A stretch of 48,697 nucleotides of DNA from Mycobacterium sp. (lineage in GTDB: Bacteria > Actinomycetota > Actinomycetes > Mycobacteriales > Mycobacteriaceae), in NCBI GenBank assembly GCA_023264735.1, contig JAHFVD010000041.1, positions 19,183-67,879 on the forward strand. The letters are read 5' to 3'. A program made the position numbers and the translations under genes. Positions within the stretch are counted from its first letter, which is position 1. Each line of letters opens with the position of its first letter. Of the stretch, positions 1 through 8,259 are shown piece after piece. The notes beneath the pieces are model-generated. The model was not told where the DNA came from. It saw only the letters and a program-made list of their open reading frames with translations, and made no database searches.

Positions 1-439
1 TTGGCCGATCGCGAAGACGATTGCCCGGGCGACCGCTTCGGGCGGCATGCCGAAACTCTCCATGGCCGCGCGGGCGGCACGGCGTGCCTCGGGGTCGTCG
101 ATCGATGAGTCGAGCTCGGTGATGAAATCGCCGTGACCCTGCCTGCGGAAGACCGGCAGCGCGGCAGCGATGCCGTGCAGAACGCCCCGCAGATTGACGT
201 CCATCATCGCCGACCAGCCGTCGACGTCGAGGTCGGCTGTCGGCCCGACGAAGACGTCGAGGCGACCCAATTCCTGAACGGCGGACTCCACCAGCCCTTC
301 GACGTCAGCGCGCTGTGTCACATCGGTGGCGACAGTCAGCGCGGTGCCGCCCGCGCCCCGAATCTCGTCGGCCAGCCCGCGCAGTCGCGGCGCCGAGACC
401 GCTGCTGGCGCCGGTGATCGCGACGACCGGCCCGGTCAG
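1..439 (-). pseudogene. Decayed short-chain dehydrogenase/reductase (SDR), 3' end outside window
   Basis: Reading the minus strand from about 439 gives a clear SDR start (VVAITGASSGLGAATAR, the TGxxxGxG cofactor motif). At about 374-380 the frame shifts, and the new frame continues RGLADEIRGAGGTALTVATD, then LDVFVGPTADLDVDGW, VNLRGVLHGIAAALPVFRRQ and a typical SDR C-terminus (MPPEAVARAIVFAIGQ). Three family segments are missing: the second beta-alpha unit of the Rossmann fold at the frameshift, the NNAG motif after LDVFV, and about 55-60 residues between GHGDFI and TELDSS that should hold the catalytic Ser and YxxxK. The remnant would encode about 146 residues where an intact SDR would need about 235. 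Its original start, a CTG, overlaps the stop of the neighbouring gene by 4 bases. It cannot make an active SDR. The alternative, an assembly error, would have to explain three separate losses. Confidence 0.8.
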
Positions 440-681
440 GGCTGATCCGGGTCGTGCATCGAGGCCCGGATCTCTTCCAGCCGCTCGGCCGCAGCCTTCT
501 GCCGGGCCTCGTACTGTTCCTCGACCGTGCGGCCCTCAGGCGTCTCGGCGGCCAATTCGGCTGAGCCGAGCGCCGTTCCATACCGCGTCTCGATCTTCTC
601 TTGGACCGATTCGAACGTGGGCACCCCGGAATCGCTATAGCCGGGATCCGGTGCAGGTTGGGCGACGGGTTCGTCGGGCAT
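436..681 (-). CDS. Small hypothetical protein, charged C-terminal helix
   Basis: Encodes 81 residues starting MPDEPVAQPAPDPGYSD. I do not recognise a named family. The first 20 residues are Pro/Asp-rich and probably disordered; residues about 25-75 (FESVQEKIETRYG, then EEQYEARQKAAAERLEEIRASM) are rich in Glu, Lys and Ala and should form an amphipathic helix or short coiled coil. There is no signal peptide or membrane segment. The ATG at 681 was chosen over an upstream in-frame extension because that extension is low-complexity Arg/Pro/Gly and lies inside the preceding gene. The gene starts only 5 bases after the esterase stop, so it is probably the last intact gene of the DUF1844-lysX-esterase transcript. 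Codon use fits the neighbours. Confidence 0.7.
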   Translation of the reverse strand: MPDEPVAQPAPDPGYSDSGVPTFESVQEKIETRYGTALGSAELAAETPEGRTVEEQYEARQKAAAERLEEIRASMHDPDQP

Positions 682-686
682 AGAAA

Positions 687-2087
687 TCACCGTACTCCCG
701 GTGGGCGTCCTGCGGCCGCGATCGTCACCGGGCCCGGCGGGCGGACCGGCGGCCCCGGCAGAGCCACCGCGGGTACGCCCGGCGTCTGGATCTGGCCGGC
801 CAGCCACGGCAGTGCGCTGGCGAAGGCGCGTGCCGCGAACGGCCAGTCGTGCTTGCCCGGCTCGGCCACCACCGCGCAGTCGATGCCGTTGGCGCTACCC
901 ATCCCGCACAGCGCGTTCGCGGCGGCGTTCGGGTCGCCGGGATTCGGGGCGGGTGGCGGCGTGCGCTGCGCCGACGGGTTGCCCGAGACCGCAAACCACC
1001 CCGAAACACCTTGGTATGGACCATGTTTGGTCATGACGGTGGCGGGATCGAAGCTCGCGTAGGCGGCAGCGTTGCCGCCGAACAGCCGGGCGATCGTCTG
1101 GGTCTTGGTGCCGGAGTTCGGGGTGTAGTCGCCGGCGATGTCCTCGAAGGTGCTGAACATGTCGGGATGCATGGTGGTCAGGTCGACCGCGCAGGTGCCG
1201 CCCATGGACCAGCCGACGGCGCCCCAGTTCGCCCGGTCAGCGCTGACACCGAAGTTCGAGACCATGAACGGCACAACATCTTTGGTCAGATGGTCGGCGG
1301 AGTTGCCGCGCGGCCCGTTGACGCATTCGGTGTCGTTGTTGAACGCTCCACCGGAGTCGACGAACACGAACACCGGCGCGTTGCCGCGATGGGCGGCCGC
1401 GAAGTCGTCGATCGTCTTGATGGCGTTGCCGGCCCGCAACCAGTCGGCGGGGGTGTTGAATTCCCCGCCGATCATCATCACCGTGGGCAGCTTGGGTGGC
1501 GGATTGGTGGCGTAGTACGCCGGGGGTAGGTAGACGAGTTCCTGGCGATGCGCGAAATGCGATGCATCCGAGGGGATCGTCACCGGCACCACGGTGCCTT
1601 GGGCGGGGATGGCGTGCTGGACCACCATCTGGGTAACGGTGGCGCGGTCGGTCTGGTCCGGCAACGGGCCCGCGCTCACCTGATTCCAGGCGGTCTCCAC
1701 GGTGGGGAAGTACCCCACCCACAGGTTGAGCATCAGCGCCGTCGCCAACGCGCACAGCGGTATCGCCAGCACCGACACGCCGCGCCGCCACCAACGGGCG
1801 CCGCGCCAGCCCACGATCGCCACCACAGCGGCCAAGGTGGTCACGGCGATCCACACCCACAGCTGGTGCGGGGCCGGATCGCCGGCCAGTCCGTCATCGG
1901 AGATGCTCCACTGGGCGTACCACGCGGTCGCGATTCCGATGACGGCCGCAAGCGGCAGCCACAACAGCCGCCAACGGCGCGTCCGCCAGCCGACAGCCAA
2001 CACCAGAACGAGCCCGGCCACGATCTGCACCGTCAGCGGCAACCATCCGTGCATCAACGAAATGTGTTGGTGATTAGCCGGTGTCAC
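687..2087 (-). CDS. Membrane-anchored alpha/beta hydrolase (esterase family)
   Basis: Encodes 466 residues. Four hydrophobic segments (about 15-34, 40-58, 75-93, 104-123) anchor the N-terminus; the rest is a soluble alpha/beta-hydrolase domain, probably extracytoplasmic. The nucleophile elbow is GWSMGG at 292-297 (Ser294). A conserved acidic region (VDSGGAFNNDTEC, about 243-255) and a C-terminal GKHDWPFA supply a plausible acid and His. This layout matches the putative-esterase family to which antigen 85 mycolyltransferases belong, and position next to lysX matches M. tuberculosis Rv1639c. The substrate is unknown; an envelope ester is a reasonable inference. It lies 54 bases downstream of lysX on the same strand, so co-transcription is likely. 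An alternative start is the in-frame ATG 11 codons further in. Confidence 0.88.
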   Translation of the reverse strand: MTPANHQHISLMHGWLPLTVQIVAGLVLVLAVGWRTRRWRLLWLPLAAVIGIATAWYAQWSISDDGLAGDPAPHQLWVWIAVTTLAAVVAIVGWRGARWWRRGVSVLAIPLCALATALMLNLWVGYFPTVETAWNQVSAGPLPDQTDRATVTQMVVQHAIPAQGTVVPVTIPSDASHFAHRQELVYLPPAYYATNPPPKLPTVMMIGGEFNTPADWLRAGNAIKTIDDFAAAHRGNAPVFVFVDSGGAFNNDTECVNGPRGNSADHLTKDVVPFMVSNFGVSADRANWGAVGWSMGGTCAVDLTTMHPDMFSTFEDIAGDYTPNSGTKTQTIARLFGGNAAAYASFDPATVMTKHGPYQGVSGWFAVSGNPSAQRTPPPAPNPGDPNAAANALCGMGSANGIDCAVVAEPGKHDWPFAARAFASALPWLAGQIQTPGVPAVALPGPPVRPPGPVTIAAAGRPPGVR

Positions 2088-2141
2088 GCATCCATGGTGA
2101 CCAAACTTCCTTGGCGGTCGCTGTGAGTCCGGCTGCGTGGG

Positions 2142-5100
2142 CTAACGCGGTTTGGCGAGCGGGAACGGCAGTGTTTCCCGGATGCTGCGCCCGGTGATCA
2201 GCATGACCACCCGGTCGACGCCGACTCCCAGCCCTCCGGCGGGCGGCATGGCGTATTCCATCGCCTGCAAGAAATCCTCGTCGAGTTCCATCGCCTCGGG
2301 GTCGCCGCCGGCGGCCAGCAGGGACTGCTCCTGCAGGCGACGCCGCTGCTCGACCGGATCGGTCAGCTCGCTGTACGCGGTGCCCAGTTCGACACCCCAC
2401 GCGACCAGGTCCCAGCGCTCGGCGACGCCGGGCTTGCTGCGATGCGGGCGGGTCAGGGGCGACACCGAGGTGGGGAAGTCGGTGTAGAACGTCGGCGTCG
2501 CGGTGGCGTCCTCCACCAGCCGTTCGTAGAGTTCGAGCACCACCGCACCGGCGTCCCAGTGAGTCAGGTAGGGAATGTGCGCGCCGCGGCACAACCGGCG
2601 CAGCTCGGCCAGCTCGGTCTGGGCGTCGATCTGTTCCCCGAGGGCTTCGGAGACGGCGTCGTGCACGGTCTTGACCGCCCACGTCCCGGAGATGTCCACC
2701 GGCTCGAGCTGATCGGGGGCGCCGTCGCGGGGCCGCATCACGACCGCGGAACCGTTGGCGGCGATCGCCGCATTCTGGATCAGCTCGCGGCACCCGTCGA
2801 TCCACACCCGGTAGTCGGCGTGCGCCTGGTAGGCCTCGAGCATCGTGAACTCCGGGTTGTGGCTGAAGTCGACGCCCTCGTTGCGAAATGCCCTGCCCAG
2901 CTCGAAGACTCGCTCGACACCGCCGACGCACAACCGCTTGAGGTAGAGCTCAGGGGCGATACGCAGATACAGGTCGAGGTCGTAGGCGTTGATGTGGGTT
3001 TTGAACGGCCGGGCGTTGGCGCCGCCGTGGATCTGCTGCAGAATCGGCGTCTCGACCTCGAGAAAACCCTTGGTGAACAAGGTTTCCCGGATCGAGTGCA
3101 GGACATTGCTGCGGGCGCGGATGAGATCGCGGGCCTCGCCATTGATCGCGAGGTCGACGTAGCGGGCCCGCACCCTGGCCTCCGGATCCTGCAGGCCCTT
3201 CCACTTATCGGGCAAGGGGCGCAGGCACTTTCCGAGCATGCGCCACTGCTCGACCAGCACCGAACGGGTGCCGTTCTTGCTGTAGCCCATGTGTCCGGTC
3301 ACCTCGACGAGGTCGCCCAGGTCGACGGCGGCGAAGTCCTCGGCGGCGCCGTCGAGCGTGGTCTTGTCCAGCAGCAGCTGGACGTCACCGGACCAGTCCC
3401 GCAGCTGGGCGAACACCACACCGCCGTAGTCACGGACCCGCAGGATCCGGCCGGCGACGCTGAGGGTGACGGTGTCGTCGGCGGTCAGTGCCGCGGCGAC
3501 GGTGTGGCTGGGCGGCTGGCCGACCGGGTAGGCGTCGACGCCGTTGCGCTGCAAGGTTTTCAGCTTGGCCATCCGGACGCGCACCTGGTCGGGAAGCCGC
3601 TGCTTGCGTGTGGTCTTCGCTTCGTCGGCTTCGTCAGGGTCCGGCGCGCTGCCGTCGGCGTGCAGCCTTCCGGTGGCGGCGAGGTCTTCGGGGACAGCCG
3701 AATAGTGCCCGGTGTGCTGCTTGCCGCGCCTGGAGAATGGCAGCACCAAAAAGCCTTCGGCGATCACCGACGCAACGCCGACCCGAGGGATCAGCCGGGC
3801 GTCCTCGTAGCAGGCATACCTCGGTACCCATTGCGGCTGGTACTTCATGTTCGACCGGTACAGGGTCTCCAGCTGCCACCACTTCGAGAAGAACACCAAC
3901 ATGGCCCGCCACAGTCGCGCGACCGGGCCGGCACCGAGCTGCGCCCCCTGTTCGAAGGCCGCGCGGAACATCGCGAAATTCAGCGAGATACGGCTGACGC
4001 CAATGTCTTCGGCGTTCTGCAGCAGTTCGGTGACCATCAGCTCGATGGTTCCGTTTGGCGACTTCGGCGAGCGGCGCATCAGGTCCAGTGACAATCCGCT
4101 GTTGCCCCATGGCGCCAGCGAGAGCATCGCGGCCACCTCGCCCGCACCGTCGACCGCTTCCACCAACAGGCAGTCGCCGTCGGCGCGGTCACCGAGCCGG
4201 CCCAGCGCCATCGAGAAGCCGCGTTCGGTCTCGGTGTCGCGCCAGGCGTCCGCGCGGGCGAGCACCGTGGCCATCTCGTCGGTGGAGAAGTCGCGGTGGC
4301 GCCGCATCCGCACCGTCAGACCGGCGCGGCGTGCGCGGGTGACGGCCTGGCGGACCGCGCGCATGTCCGGGCCGGACAAGTGGAACTGGTCGGGGTAGAG
4401 GATCGCCTCGTCGCCGAGTTGCAGCGCGTTCAGGCCGGCATCGCGGTATGCCTGGGCACCGGTGGAACTGGCGCCCATCACGCCGGGAGCCCAGCCGTAG
4501 TCCTGGCACAGCGACAGCCACGCCGAGATCGCCTGCTGCCAGGCGCGCGGATCGCCGATCGGGTCACCGCTGGCCAGACAGACGCCGACCTCGACGCGGT
4601 AGGTGATCGCGGCGCGGGCGTTGGCGGCGAACACCACGGATTTGTCGCGGCGGGTGGCGAAGTAGCCCAGTGAGTCGTTCTTGCCGTAGGCCTGCAGCAG
4701 ACCGCGGATGGCGGACTCGTCCTCGCCGGTCAACGCGTTCTCGGCGCGCTGGGATTGGAACAGCACGACCGCGGCCACCATCAGCGCCAGCGCGCCGAGC
4801 AGGCCGAGCAGGGCGTTGATGAAGGTGTGCGGATGGCCCTCGAAGGATTCGGCGCCGGCACCGGCGAATGCGCTGACGCGGTTCAGCGCGTACCAAAACC
4901 GGTCTTCGCGGGCCAGGGTGCCGGGGAAGAATTCGAGCACCATCCAGCCGATCAACGTGCCAACGGCCATACCGGCGACCAGAGCCAGGGCGGCCTTGAC
5001 CAGTGCGCCGCGGCGGACCCTGGCCCAGAATTCCTTGTAGGCCAAGACCAGGGCGCCGGCTGCGGCCACGTGGAAGACCAGCCCGATGACCTCGCCGGCG

Positions 5101-5432
5101 TCGACGGCGGCCGTCTCGTCGCCCCTGATCAGATCGGTGATGTTCCAGACCGACGCGGCCACCATGTAGAACACGAGGATCCACCAGGCGATGCGTTTGC
5201 GAGCAGCGAGCGCGGCGGCGAGCAGCGCCAGCACGAACGCCCAGGCGAAGCTGGTGTCCGGGAAGTTGAAGAGATAGCTGTTGATGAACTCCCGGGGCAT
5301 CCGGATCAGGTGCCGAACGATGGTGGACACGCTCGACAGCAGCGACAACGTCGCGATGACGCCGATGATCCAGCCGGCTGCGGCGGGTACCCACCGGAAC
5401 CGTGAAGTTGGCCGACTCGTGGTGACGGTCAT
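2142..5432 (-). CDS. lysX: LysX, fused lysyl-phosphatidylglycerol synthetase / lysyl-tRNA synthetase
   Basis: Encodes 1096 residues. LysX charges tRNA-Lys and transfers the lysine to phosphatidylglycerol, adding positive charge to the membrane and giving resistance to cationic peptides in mycobacteria. Order of domains: about six membrane segments (roughly 17-37, 57-77, 80-99, 112-130, 145-168, 205-226); an MprF-type transferase domain (DUF2156) about 235-565; a charged linker; an OB-fold anticodon-binding domain about 640-720; and a class II synthetase core to the end. Visible class II motifs are FRNEG near 848 (motif 2, followed by [13 protein letters not shown]) and GLGVGVDR near 1068 (motif 3). 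Only the fusion form, not a stand-alone lysS, is seen here. It is slightly shorter than the remembered M. tuberculosis protein (about 1170). The DUF1844 gene ends 45 bases upstream; a weak promoter lies in that gap. Confidence 0.97.
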   Translation of the reverse strand: MTVTTSRPTSRFRWVPAAAGWIIGVIATLSLLSSVSTIVRHLIRMPREFINSYLFNFPDTSFAWAFVLALLAAALAARKRIAWWILVFYMVAASVWNITDLIRGDETAAVDAGEVIGLVFHVAAAGALVLAYKEFWARVRRGALVKAALALVAGMAVGTLIGWMVLEFFPGTLAREDRFWYALNRVSAFAGAGAESFEGHPHTFINALLGLLGALALMVAAVVLFQSQRAENALTGEDESAIRGLLQAYGKNDSLGYFATRRDKSVVFAANARAAITYRVEVGVCLASGDPIGDPRAWQQAISAWLSLCQDYGWAPGVMGASSTGAQAYRDAGLNALQLGDEAILYPDQFHLSGPDMRAVRQAVTRARRAGLTVRMRRHRDFSTDEMATVLARADAWRDTETERGFSMALGRLGDRADGDCLLVEAVDGAGEVAAMLSLAPWGNSGLSLDLMRRSPKSPNGTIELMVTELLQNAEDIGVSRISLNFAMFRAAFEQGAQLGAGPVARLWRAMLVFFSKWWQLETLYRSNMKYQPQWVPRYACYEDARLIPRVGVASVIAEGFLVLPFSRRGKQHTGHYSAVPEDLAATGRLHADGSAPDPDEADEAKTTRKQRLPDQVRVRMAKLKTLQRNGVDAYPVGQPPSHTVAAALTADDTVTLSVAGRILRVRDYGGVVFAQLRDWSGDVQLLLDKTTLDGAAEDFAAVDLGDLVEVTGHMGYSKNGTRSVLVEQWRMLGKCLRPLPDKWKGLQDPEARVRARYVDLAINGEARDLIRARSNVLHSIRETLFTKGFLEVETPILQQIHGGANARPFKTHINAYDLDLYLRIAPELYLKRLCVGGVERVFELGRAFRNEGVDFSHNPEFTMLEAYQAHADYRVWIDGCRELIQNAAIAANGSAVVMRPRDGAPDQLEPVDISGTWAVKTVHDAVSEALGEQIDAQTELAELRRLCRGAHIPYLTHWDAGAVVLELYERLVEDATATPTFYTDFPTSVSPLTRPHRSKPGVAERWDLVAWGVELGTAYSELTDPVEQRRRLQEQSLLAAGGDPEAMELDEDFLQAMEYAMPPAGGLGVGVDRVVMLITGRSIRETLPFPLAKPR

Positions 5433-5440
5433 AGGCCGCG

Positions 5441-5470
5441 AGGATATTCCCTTGGGGTGCGAATTGTCTG
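5441..5470 (-). promoter_or_regulatory. Possible lysX promoter
   Basis: On the minus strand TATCCT (5446-5441) matches the TANNNT -10 consensus and ends 8 bases before the lysX ATG; CAGACA lies 18 bases upstream as a 4/6 match to a -35 box. Transcription would start almost at the ATG, a leaderless arrangement common in mycobacteria. Read-through from the DUF1844 gene is equally possible. Confidence 0.4.
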
Positions 5471-5477
5471 TCGTGCG

Positions 5478-5840
5478 CTACCAGACAGGGCCGGTGTATT
5501 TTTCGCCCGGCCCGCTGCCGGGTTCGTCGGGAGCAGCGCTGGCTTCCCGGAAAGCCAACTGGAGACTCTTCAGTCCGTCGCGAACGGGGCCGGCATGCGG
5601 GCCGAGATACTCCACGGACGCGGTCACCAGGCCGGCCAGCGCGGTGATCAGCCGACGGGCCTCGTCGAGGTCGCGATGGTCGCTGGCGTCGGGATCGGGG
5701 GAGGAGAGCCCGATTTTCTCGGCGGCGGCGCTCATCAGCATCACCGCGGCGCGGGTGATCACCTCCACGGCGGGAATGTCGGCGAGGTCGCGGGTGCGCG
5801 GGTCACTCGTGTCAGATGTGTGAGTAGTAGGGTCCGTCAT
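5478..5840 (-). CDS. DUF1844 family protein
   Basis: Encodes 120 residues. The core PAVEVITRAAVMLMSAAAEKIGL followed by DLDEARRLITALAGLV is the recognisable DUF1844 pattern: two amphipathic helices with a conserved D-x-x-x-A-R. The N-terminus is Thr/Asp/Ser-rich and the C-terminus Gly/Pro-rich, both probably flexible. No enzyme motif, signal peptide or full membrane span is present, and the function is unknown. The ATG at 5840 is chosen because the family match begins downstream and the longer reading frame would run into the infC promoter region. It is divergent from infC and upstream of lysX on the same strand. CAGTCT lies 7 bases before the ATG, so a leaderless transcript is possible, but no convincing -35 is visible. 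Confidence 0.85.
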   Translation of the reverse strand: MTDPTTHTSDTSDPRTRDLADIPAVEVITRAAVMLMSAAAEKIGLSSPDPDASDHRDLDEARRLITALAGLVTASVEYLGPHAGPVRDGLKSLQLAFREASAAPDEPGSGPGEKYTGPVW

Positions 5841-5843
5841 GCC

Positions 5844-5852
5844 TGCTAGACT
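5844..5852 (+). promoter_or_regulatory. Extended -10 promoter candidate for the infC operon
   Basis: TGCTAGACT combines a TGN extension with TAGACT, a full TANNNT match. No -35 hexamer is evident, as is usual for extended -10 promoters. A start near 5859 would give infC a leader of about 280 bases, which is where the hairpins at 5949-6043 lie. No other convincing plus-strand promoter was seen between 5841 and 6138. Confidence 0.5.
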
Positions 5853-5948
5853 GGCATGCACGACCGTCCCGGCGTACGCCAGGGACAGCAAGTGGAGTCC
5901 CACTCCCACCGCTCGCCACGGATATTTCCGCAGGTACGCGGTCCGGTC

Positions 5949-5986
5949 ACAGATACCGCAACGGTATCTGTTCTGCGGTTTCGCAG
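5949..5986 (+). ncRNA. Two adjacent hairpins in the infC leader
   Basis: Hairpin I is a perfect 10-bp inverted repeat (ACAGATACCG, loop CAA, CGGTATCTGT; 5949-5971). Hairpin II follows at once (CTGCG, loop GTTT, CGCAG; 5973-5986). The GCAGG at 5983-5987, mostly inside hairpin II, can alternatively pair with CCTGC at 6019-6023 in the left arm of the downstream terminator, so mutually exclusive structures are possible. The 298-base stretch 5841-6138 holds no convincing gene; it contains these hairpins, the terminator-like stem and the infC ribosome binding site. Confidence 0.65.
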
Positions 5987-6015
5987 GCGGCGACAGCCGT
6001 GATCGGTCGGCATTG

Positions 6016-6043
6016 GGCCCTGCTTATTGCAGGGCCTTTCTGT
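6016..6043 (+). terminator. Rho-independent-type terminator (attenuator) upstream of infC
   Basis: GGCCCTGC, loop TTATT, GCAGGGCC forms a perfect 8-bp GC-rich stem (6016-6036) followed by TTTCTGTT. It points toward infC and lies about 100 bases before its start, downstream of the only promoter candidate, so it should cut transcription of the infC operon before the coding region unless it is prevented from folding. That is the layout of an attenuator. A role as a plain terminator is unlikely, because no plus-strand gene precedes it. Confidence 0.7.
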
Positions 6044-6138
6044 TCGATTGAGCAGAGTGCTGGTGGTGATGATTCCCGGCTGCTCCCGATGCGTGACACC
6101 GCGGCGGTCCGCAGAGGAAATCGAACCAGGGAGGCCCC

Positions 6139-6741
6139 ATCAGCACTGAGACCCGCGTCAACGAGCGCATCCGCGTACCTGAGGTCCGTTTGATCGGACC
6201 GGGCGGGGAGCAAGTAGGCATCGTGCGCATCGAAGACGCCCTCCGCGTCGCCGCGGATGCCGATCTCGACCTTGTCGAAGTAGCCCCGAATGCCAGGCCA
6301 CCGGTCTGCAAGATCATGGACTACGGGAAGTACAAGTACGAGACGGCTCTGAAGGAGCGCGAGTCTCGCAAGAACCAGCAGCAGACCGTCGTCAAGGAGC
6401 AGAAGCTTCGTCCCAAGATCGACGACCACGACTACCAGACCAAAAAGGGTCACGTCATCCGCTTCCTCGAAGCGGGGTCGAAGGTCAAGGTCACGATCAT
6501 GTTCCGCGGCCGCGAGCAGTCCCGGCCCGAACTCGGGTACCGACTCCTGCAGCGGCTGGGCGCCGATGTCGCCGATTACGGCTTCATCGAGACGTCCGCC
6601 AAGCAGGACGGACGCAACATGACGATGGTGCTGGCACCGCACCGCGGCGCGAAGACTCGCGCCAAGGCGGCGCATGACGCCGACGCCCCCGCAGGGCGCC
6701 CGGCTGAGCCGCAGCCCACCGAAACCCCTGAGACCACGTAG
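6139..6741 (+). CDS. infC: Translation initiation factor IF-3, probable AUC start
   Basis: Encodes 200 residues if read from the ATC at 6139. IF-3 binds the 30S subunit, keeps it free of 50S and rejects non-canonical start codons. The N-domain (about 1-80, including [10 protein letters not shown] and DLDLVEVAP), the linker and the C-domain ([12 protein letters not shown], then [15 protein letters not shown]) are all present; a Pro/Ala-rich tail follows. No ATG, GTG or TTG is in frame between the upstream stop (TGA at 6094) and the conserved NERIR segment; the next usable codon, TTG at 6190, would delete that segment. GGGAGG lies 4 bases before the ATC. E. coli infC likewise uses a rare codon (AUU) for feedback control by IF-3. 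It is the first gene of infC-rpmI-rplT, behind the attenuator-like leader. Confidence 0.95.
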   Translation: MSTETRVNERIRVPEVRLIGPGGEQVGIVRIEDALRVAADADLDLVEVAPNARPPVCKIMDYGKYKYETALKERESRKNQQQTVVKEQKLRPKIDDHDYQTKKGHVIRFLEAGSKVKVTIMFRGREQSRPELGYRLLQRLGADVADYGFIETSAKQDGRNMTMVLAPHRGAKTRAKAAHDADAPAGRPAEPQPTETPETT

Positions 6742-6753
6742 AACTGAGGACCA

Positions 6754-6948
6754 ATGCCCAAGGCCAAGACTCATAGCGGCGCTTCCAAGCGGTTCCGCAA
6801 GACCGGCACCGGGAAGATCGTGCGGCAGAAGGCGAACAAGCGCCACCTGCTCGAGCACAAGGCCAGCAAGCGGACCCGTCGTCTCGACGGCCGCACCACT
6901 GTGGCGCCCAATGACACCCGGCGTGTCAACGCGATGCTGAACGGCTAA
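6754..6948 (+). CDS. rpmI: 50S ribosomal protein bL35
   Basis: Encodes 64 residues, the normal length. [20 protein letters not shown] is the classic bL35 N-terminus, followed by the basic [11 protein letters not shown] and [15 protein letters not shown] segments that contact 23S rRNA. It starts 12 bases after the infC stop with GAGGA in front, and is followed 48 bases later by rplT, giving the conserved infC-rpmI-rplT order. Its supply should depend on the same leader as infC. Confidence 0.98.
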   Translation: MPKAKTHSGASKRFRKTGTGKIVRQKANKRHLLEHKASKRTRRLDGRTTVAPNDTRRVNAMLNG

Positions 6949-6996
6949 GCGCCGTAACCCCTCAACCTTTGACCGAACGAGAATAGGAACACCGCA

Positions 6997-7386
6997 ATGG
7001 CACGCGTGAAGCGCGCACTCAATGCCCAAAAGAAGCGGCGCACAGTACTGAAGGCGTCCAAGGGCTACCGCGGCCAGCGCTCGCGGCTTTACCGCAAAGC
7101 CAAAGAGCAGCAGCTGCATTCGCTGACTTACGCCTACCGGGACCGTCGTGCCCGCAAGGGCGAGTTCCGCAAGCTGTGGATCTCCCGCATCAACGCGGCA
7201 GCCCGCGCCAATGACATCACCTACAACCGGCTGATCCAGGGGCTCAAGGCCGCTGGCGTCGAGGTCGACCGCAAGAACCTCGCCGAGATCGCCGTCAGCG
7301 ACCCGGCCGCGTTCACCGCGCTGGTCGACGTCGCCAAGGCCGCACTGCCGGAGGATGTCAACGCACCTTCCGGTGAAGCCGCCTGA
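6997..7386 (+). CDS. rplT: 50S ribosomal protein bL20
   Basis: Encodes 129 residues. The basic N-terminal arm ([19 protein letters not shown], then [16 protein letters not shown]) threads into 23S rRNA early in assembly; the globular part with [23 protein letters not shown] and the C-terminal helices is intact. In Firmicutes and E. coli, bL20 represses its own operon by binding the leader or an mRNA site. That makes it a natural candidate ligand for the leader structures upstream of infC, though no L20-binding mimic has been shown here. tsnR follows at once, possibly overlapping. Confidence 0.98.
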   Translation: MARVKRALNAQKKRRTVLKASKGYRGQRSRLYRKAKEQQLHSLTYAYRDRRARKGEFRKLWISRINAAARANDITYNRLIQGLKAAGVEVDRKNLAEIAVSDPAAFTALVDVAKAALPEDVNAPSGEAA

Positions 7387-7415
7387 TAACGGCACTCACT
7401 GAACGATCCGCCCGG

Positions 7416-8162
7416 GTGGTGGCTGCAGTTAAATTGCAGCGCCACACCGGGCGTCGTCGTGCTGGGAGGTTTCTCGTCGAGGGCGCCAACCTCGTCGAGG
7501 CCGCCCTGCGTCATGGCCTGGCCGTGGAGGTCTTTGCCACGGACGCGGCCTTGGCACGCTTCACCGATCTGCTCGCCGACGTCGCGGTGCACACCATCAC
7601 CGATAAGGCCGCGAAATCGTTGTCCGACACCGTGACTCCGGTTGGGTTGTACGCGGTCTGCACGCCGCCCGATGTCGCTCTCGCCGACGTTCTCGCAGCA
7701 AGCCCGCGGCTCGTGCTCGTAGCGGTCGCGACGTCCGAACCGGGCAACGCCGGCACGCTGATCCGCATTGCTGATGCGATGGGCGCCGACGCCGTGGTGC
7801 TCACCGACGACAGCGTCGACCCGTACAACGGCAAGTGCCTGCGCGCGTCGGCGGGCAGCATCTTCTCGCTGCCGGTGCTCGAAGCTCCCGACTCCGCCGC
7901 GCTGGTCACCGAGTTGCGGTCGGCGGGATTGACGGTGCGCGCCACCACGCTGGACGCCGACAACACCGTGGACGCGGTGGATCTCACCCGGCCGACGGCG
8001 TGGCTGTTCGGGTCCGAGGCACACGGCCTCGCCGCCGACGTCGCGGCGCTGGCGGACGAGCGCGTCCGGGTGCCGATGTGGGGTAGTGCGGAGAGCCTGA
8101 ATGTCGCCGCCGCAGCGGCCATCTGCATGTACGAGAGCGCTCGCTCGCTTCGGCGGGGGTAA
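7416..8162 (+). CDS. tsnR: SpoU/TrmH-family rRNA 2'-O-methyltransferase TsnR
   Basis: Encodes 248 residues from GTG 7416. The N-terminal substrate-binding part (LQRHTGRRRAGRFLVEGANLVEAAL) is followed by the knotted SAM domain with motif 1 (ATSEPGNAGTLIRIADAMGADAVVL), motif 2 (WLFGSEAHGL) and motif 3 (VRVPMWGSAESLNVAAAAAI). It methylates a 2'-hydroxyl in RNA, probably 23S rRNA; the precise site is not deducible. In-frame codons before the GTG read LTERSARV, which resembles the usual start of mycobacterial TsnR, but no ATG, GTG or TTG precedes them. The only candidate is a CTG at 7383 overlapping the rplT stop as CTGA, so the true start may be upstream. It is the last gene of the infC operon. 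Confidence 0.92.
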   Translation: MVAAVKLQRHTGRRRAGRFLVEGANLVEAALRHGLAVEVFATDAALARFTDLLADVAVHTITDKAAKSLSDTVTPVGLYAVCTPPDVALADVLAASPRLVLVAVATSEPGNAGTLIRIADAMGADAVVLTDDSVDPYNGKCLRASAGSIFSLPVLEAPDSAALVTELRSAGLTVRATTLDADNTVDAVDLTRPTAWLFGSEAHGLAADVAALADERVRVPMWGSAESLNVAAAAAICMYESARSLRRG

Positions 8163-8259
8163 TCCGCCGAAACGGATTGGTGAGCCGTGCTATCTTTCTC
8201 GGCGATACATCTCGGGTGTGATCTGTAACGCTCGATTCGTCGAGGGAGCCGGGGGAGCG

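Noticed and set aside
2442..4091. Long plus-strand reading frame (549 codons) inside lysX
   Set aside because: It is antisense to a certain gene and its translation is Val/Gly/Asp/Arg-rich without any family motif, as expected for a mirror frame in high-GC DNA.
5839..6051. A 70-codon reading frame in the infC leader as a leader peptide
   Set aside because: It runs straight through both hairpins and into the terminator stem, begins before the likely transcription start, and has no recognisable composition or ribosome site.
8231..8244. CTCGA-TTCG-TCGAG hairpin before the GMC gene as a riboswitch or operator
   Set aside because: It is a single 5-bp stem next to the ribosome binding site; nothing else supports a regulatory role.
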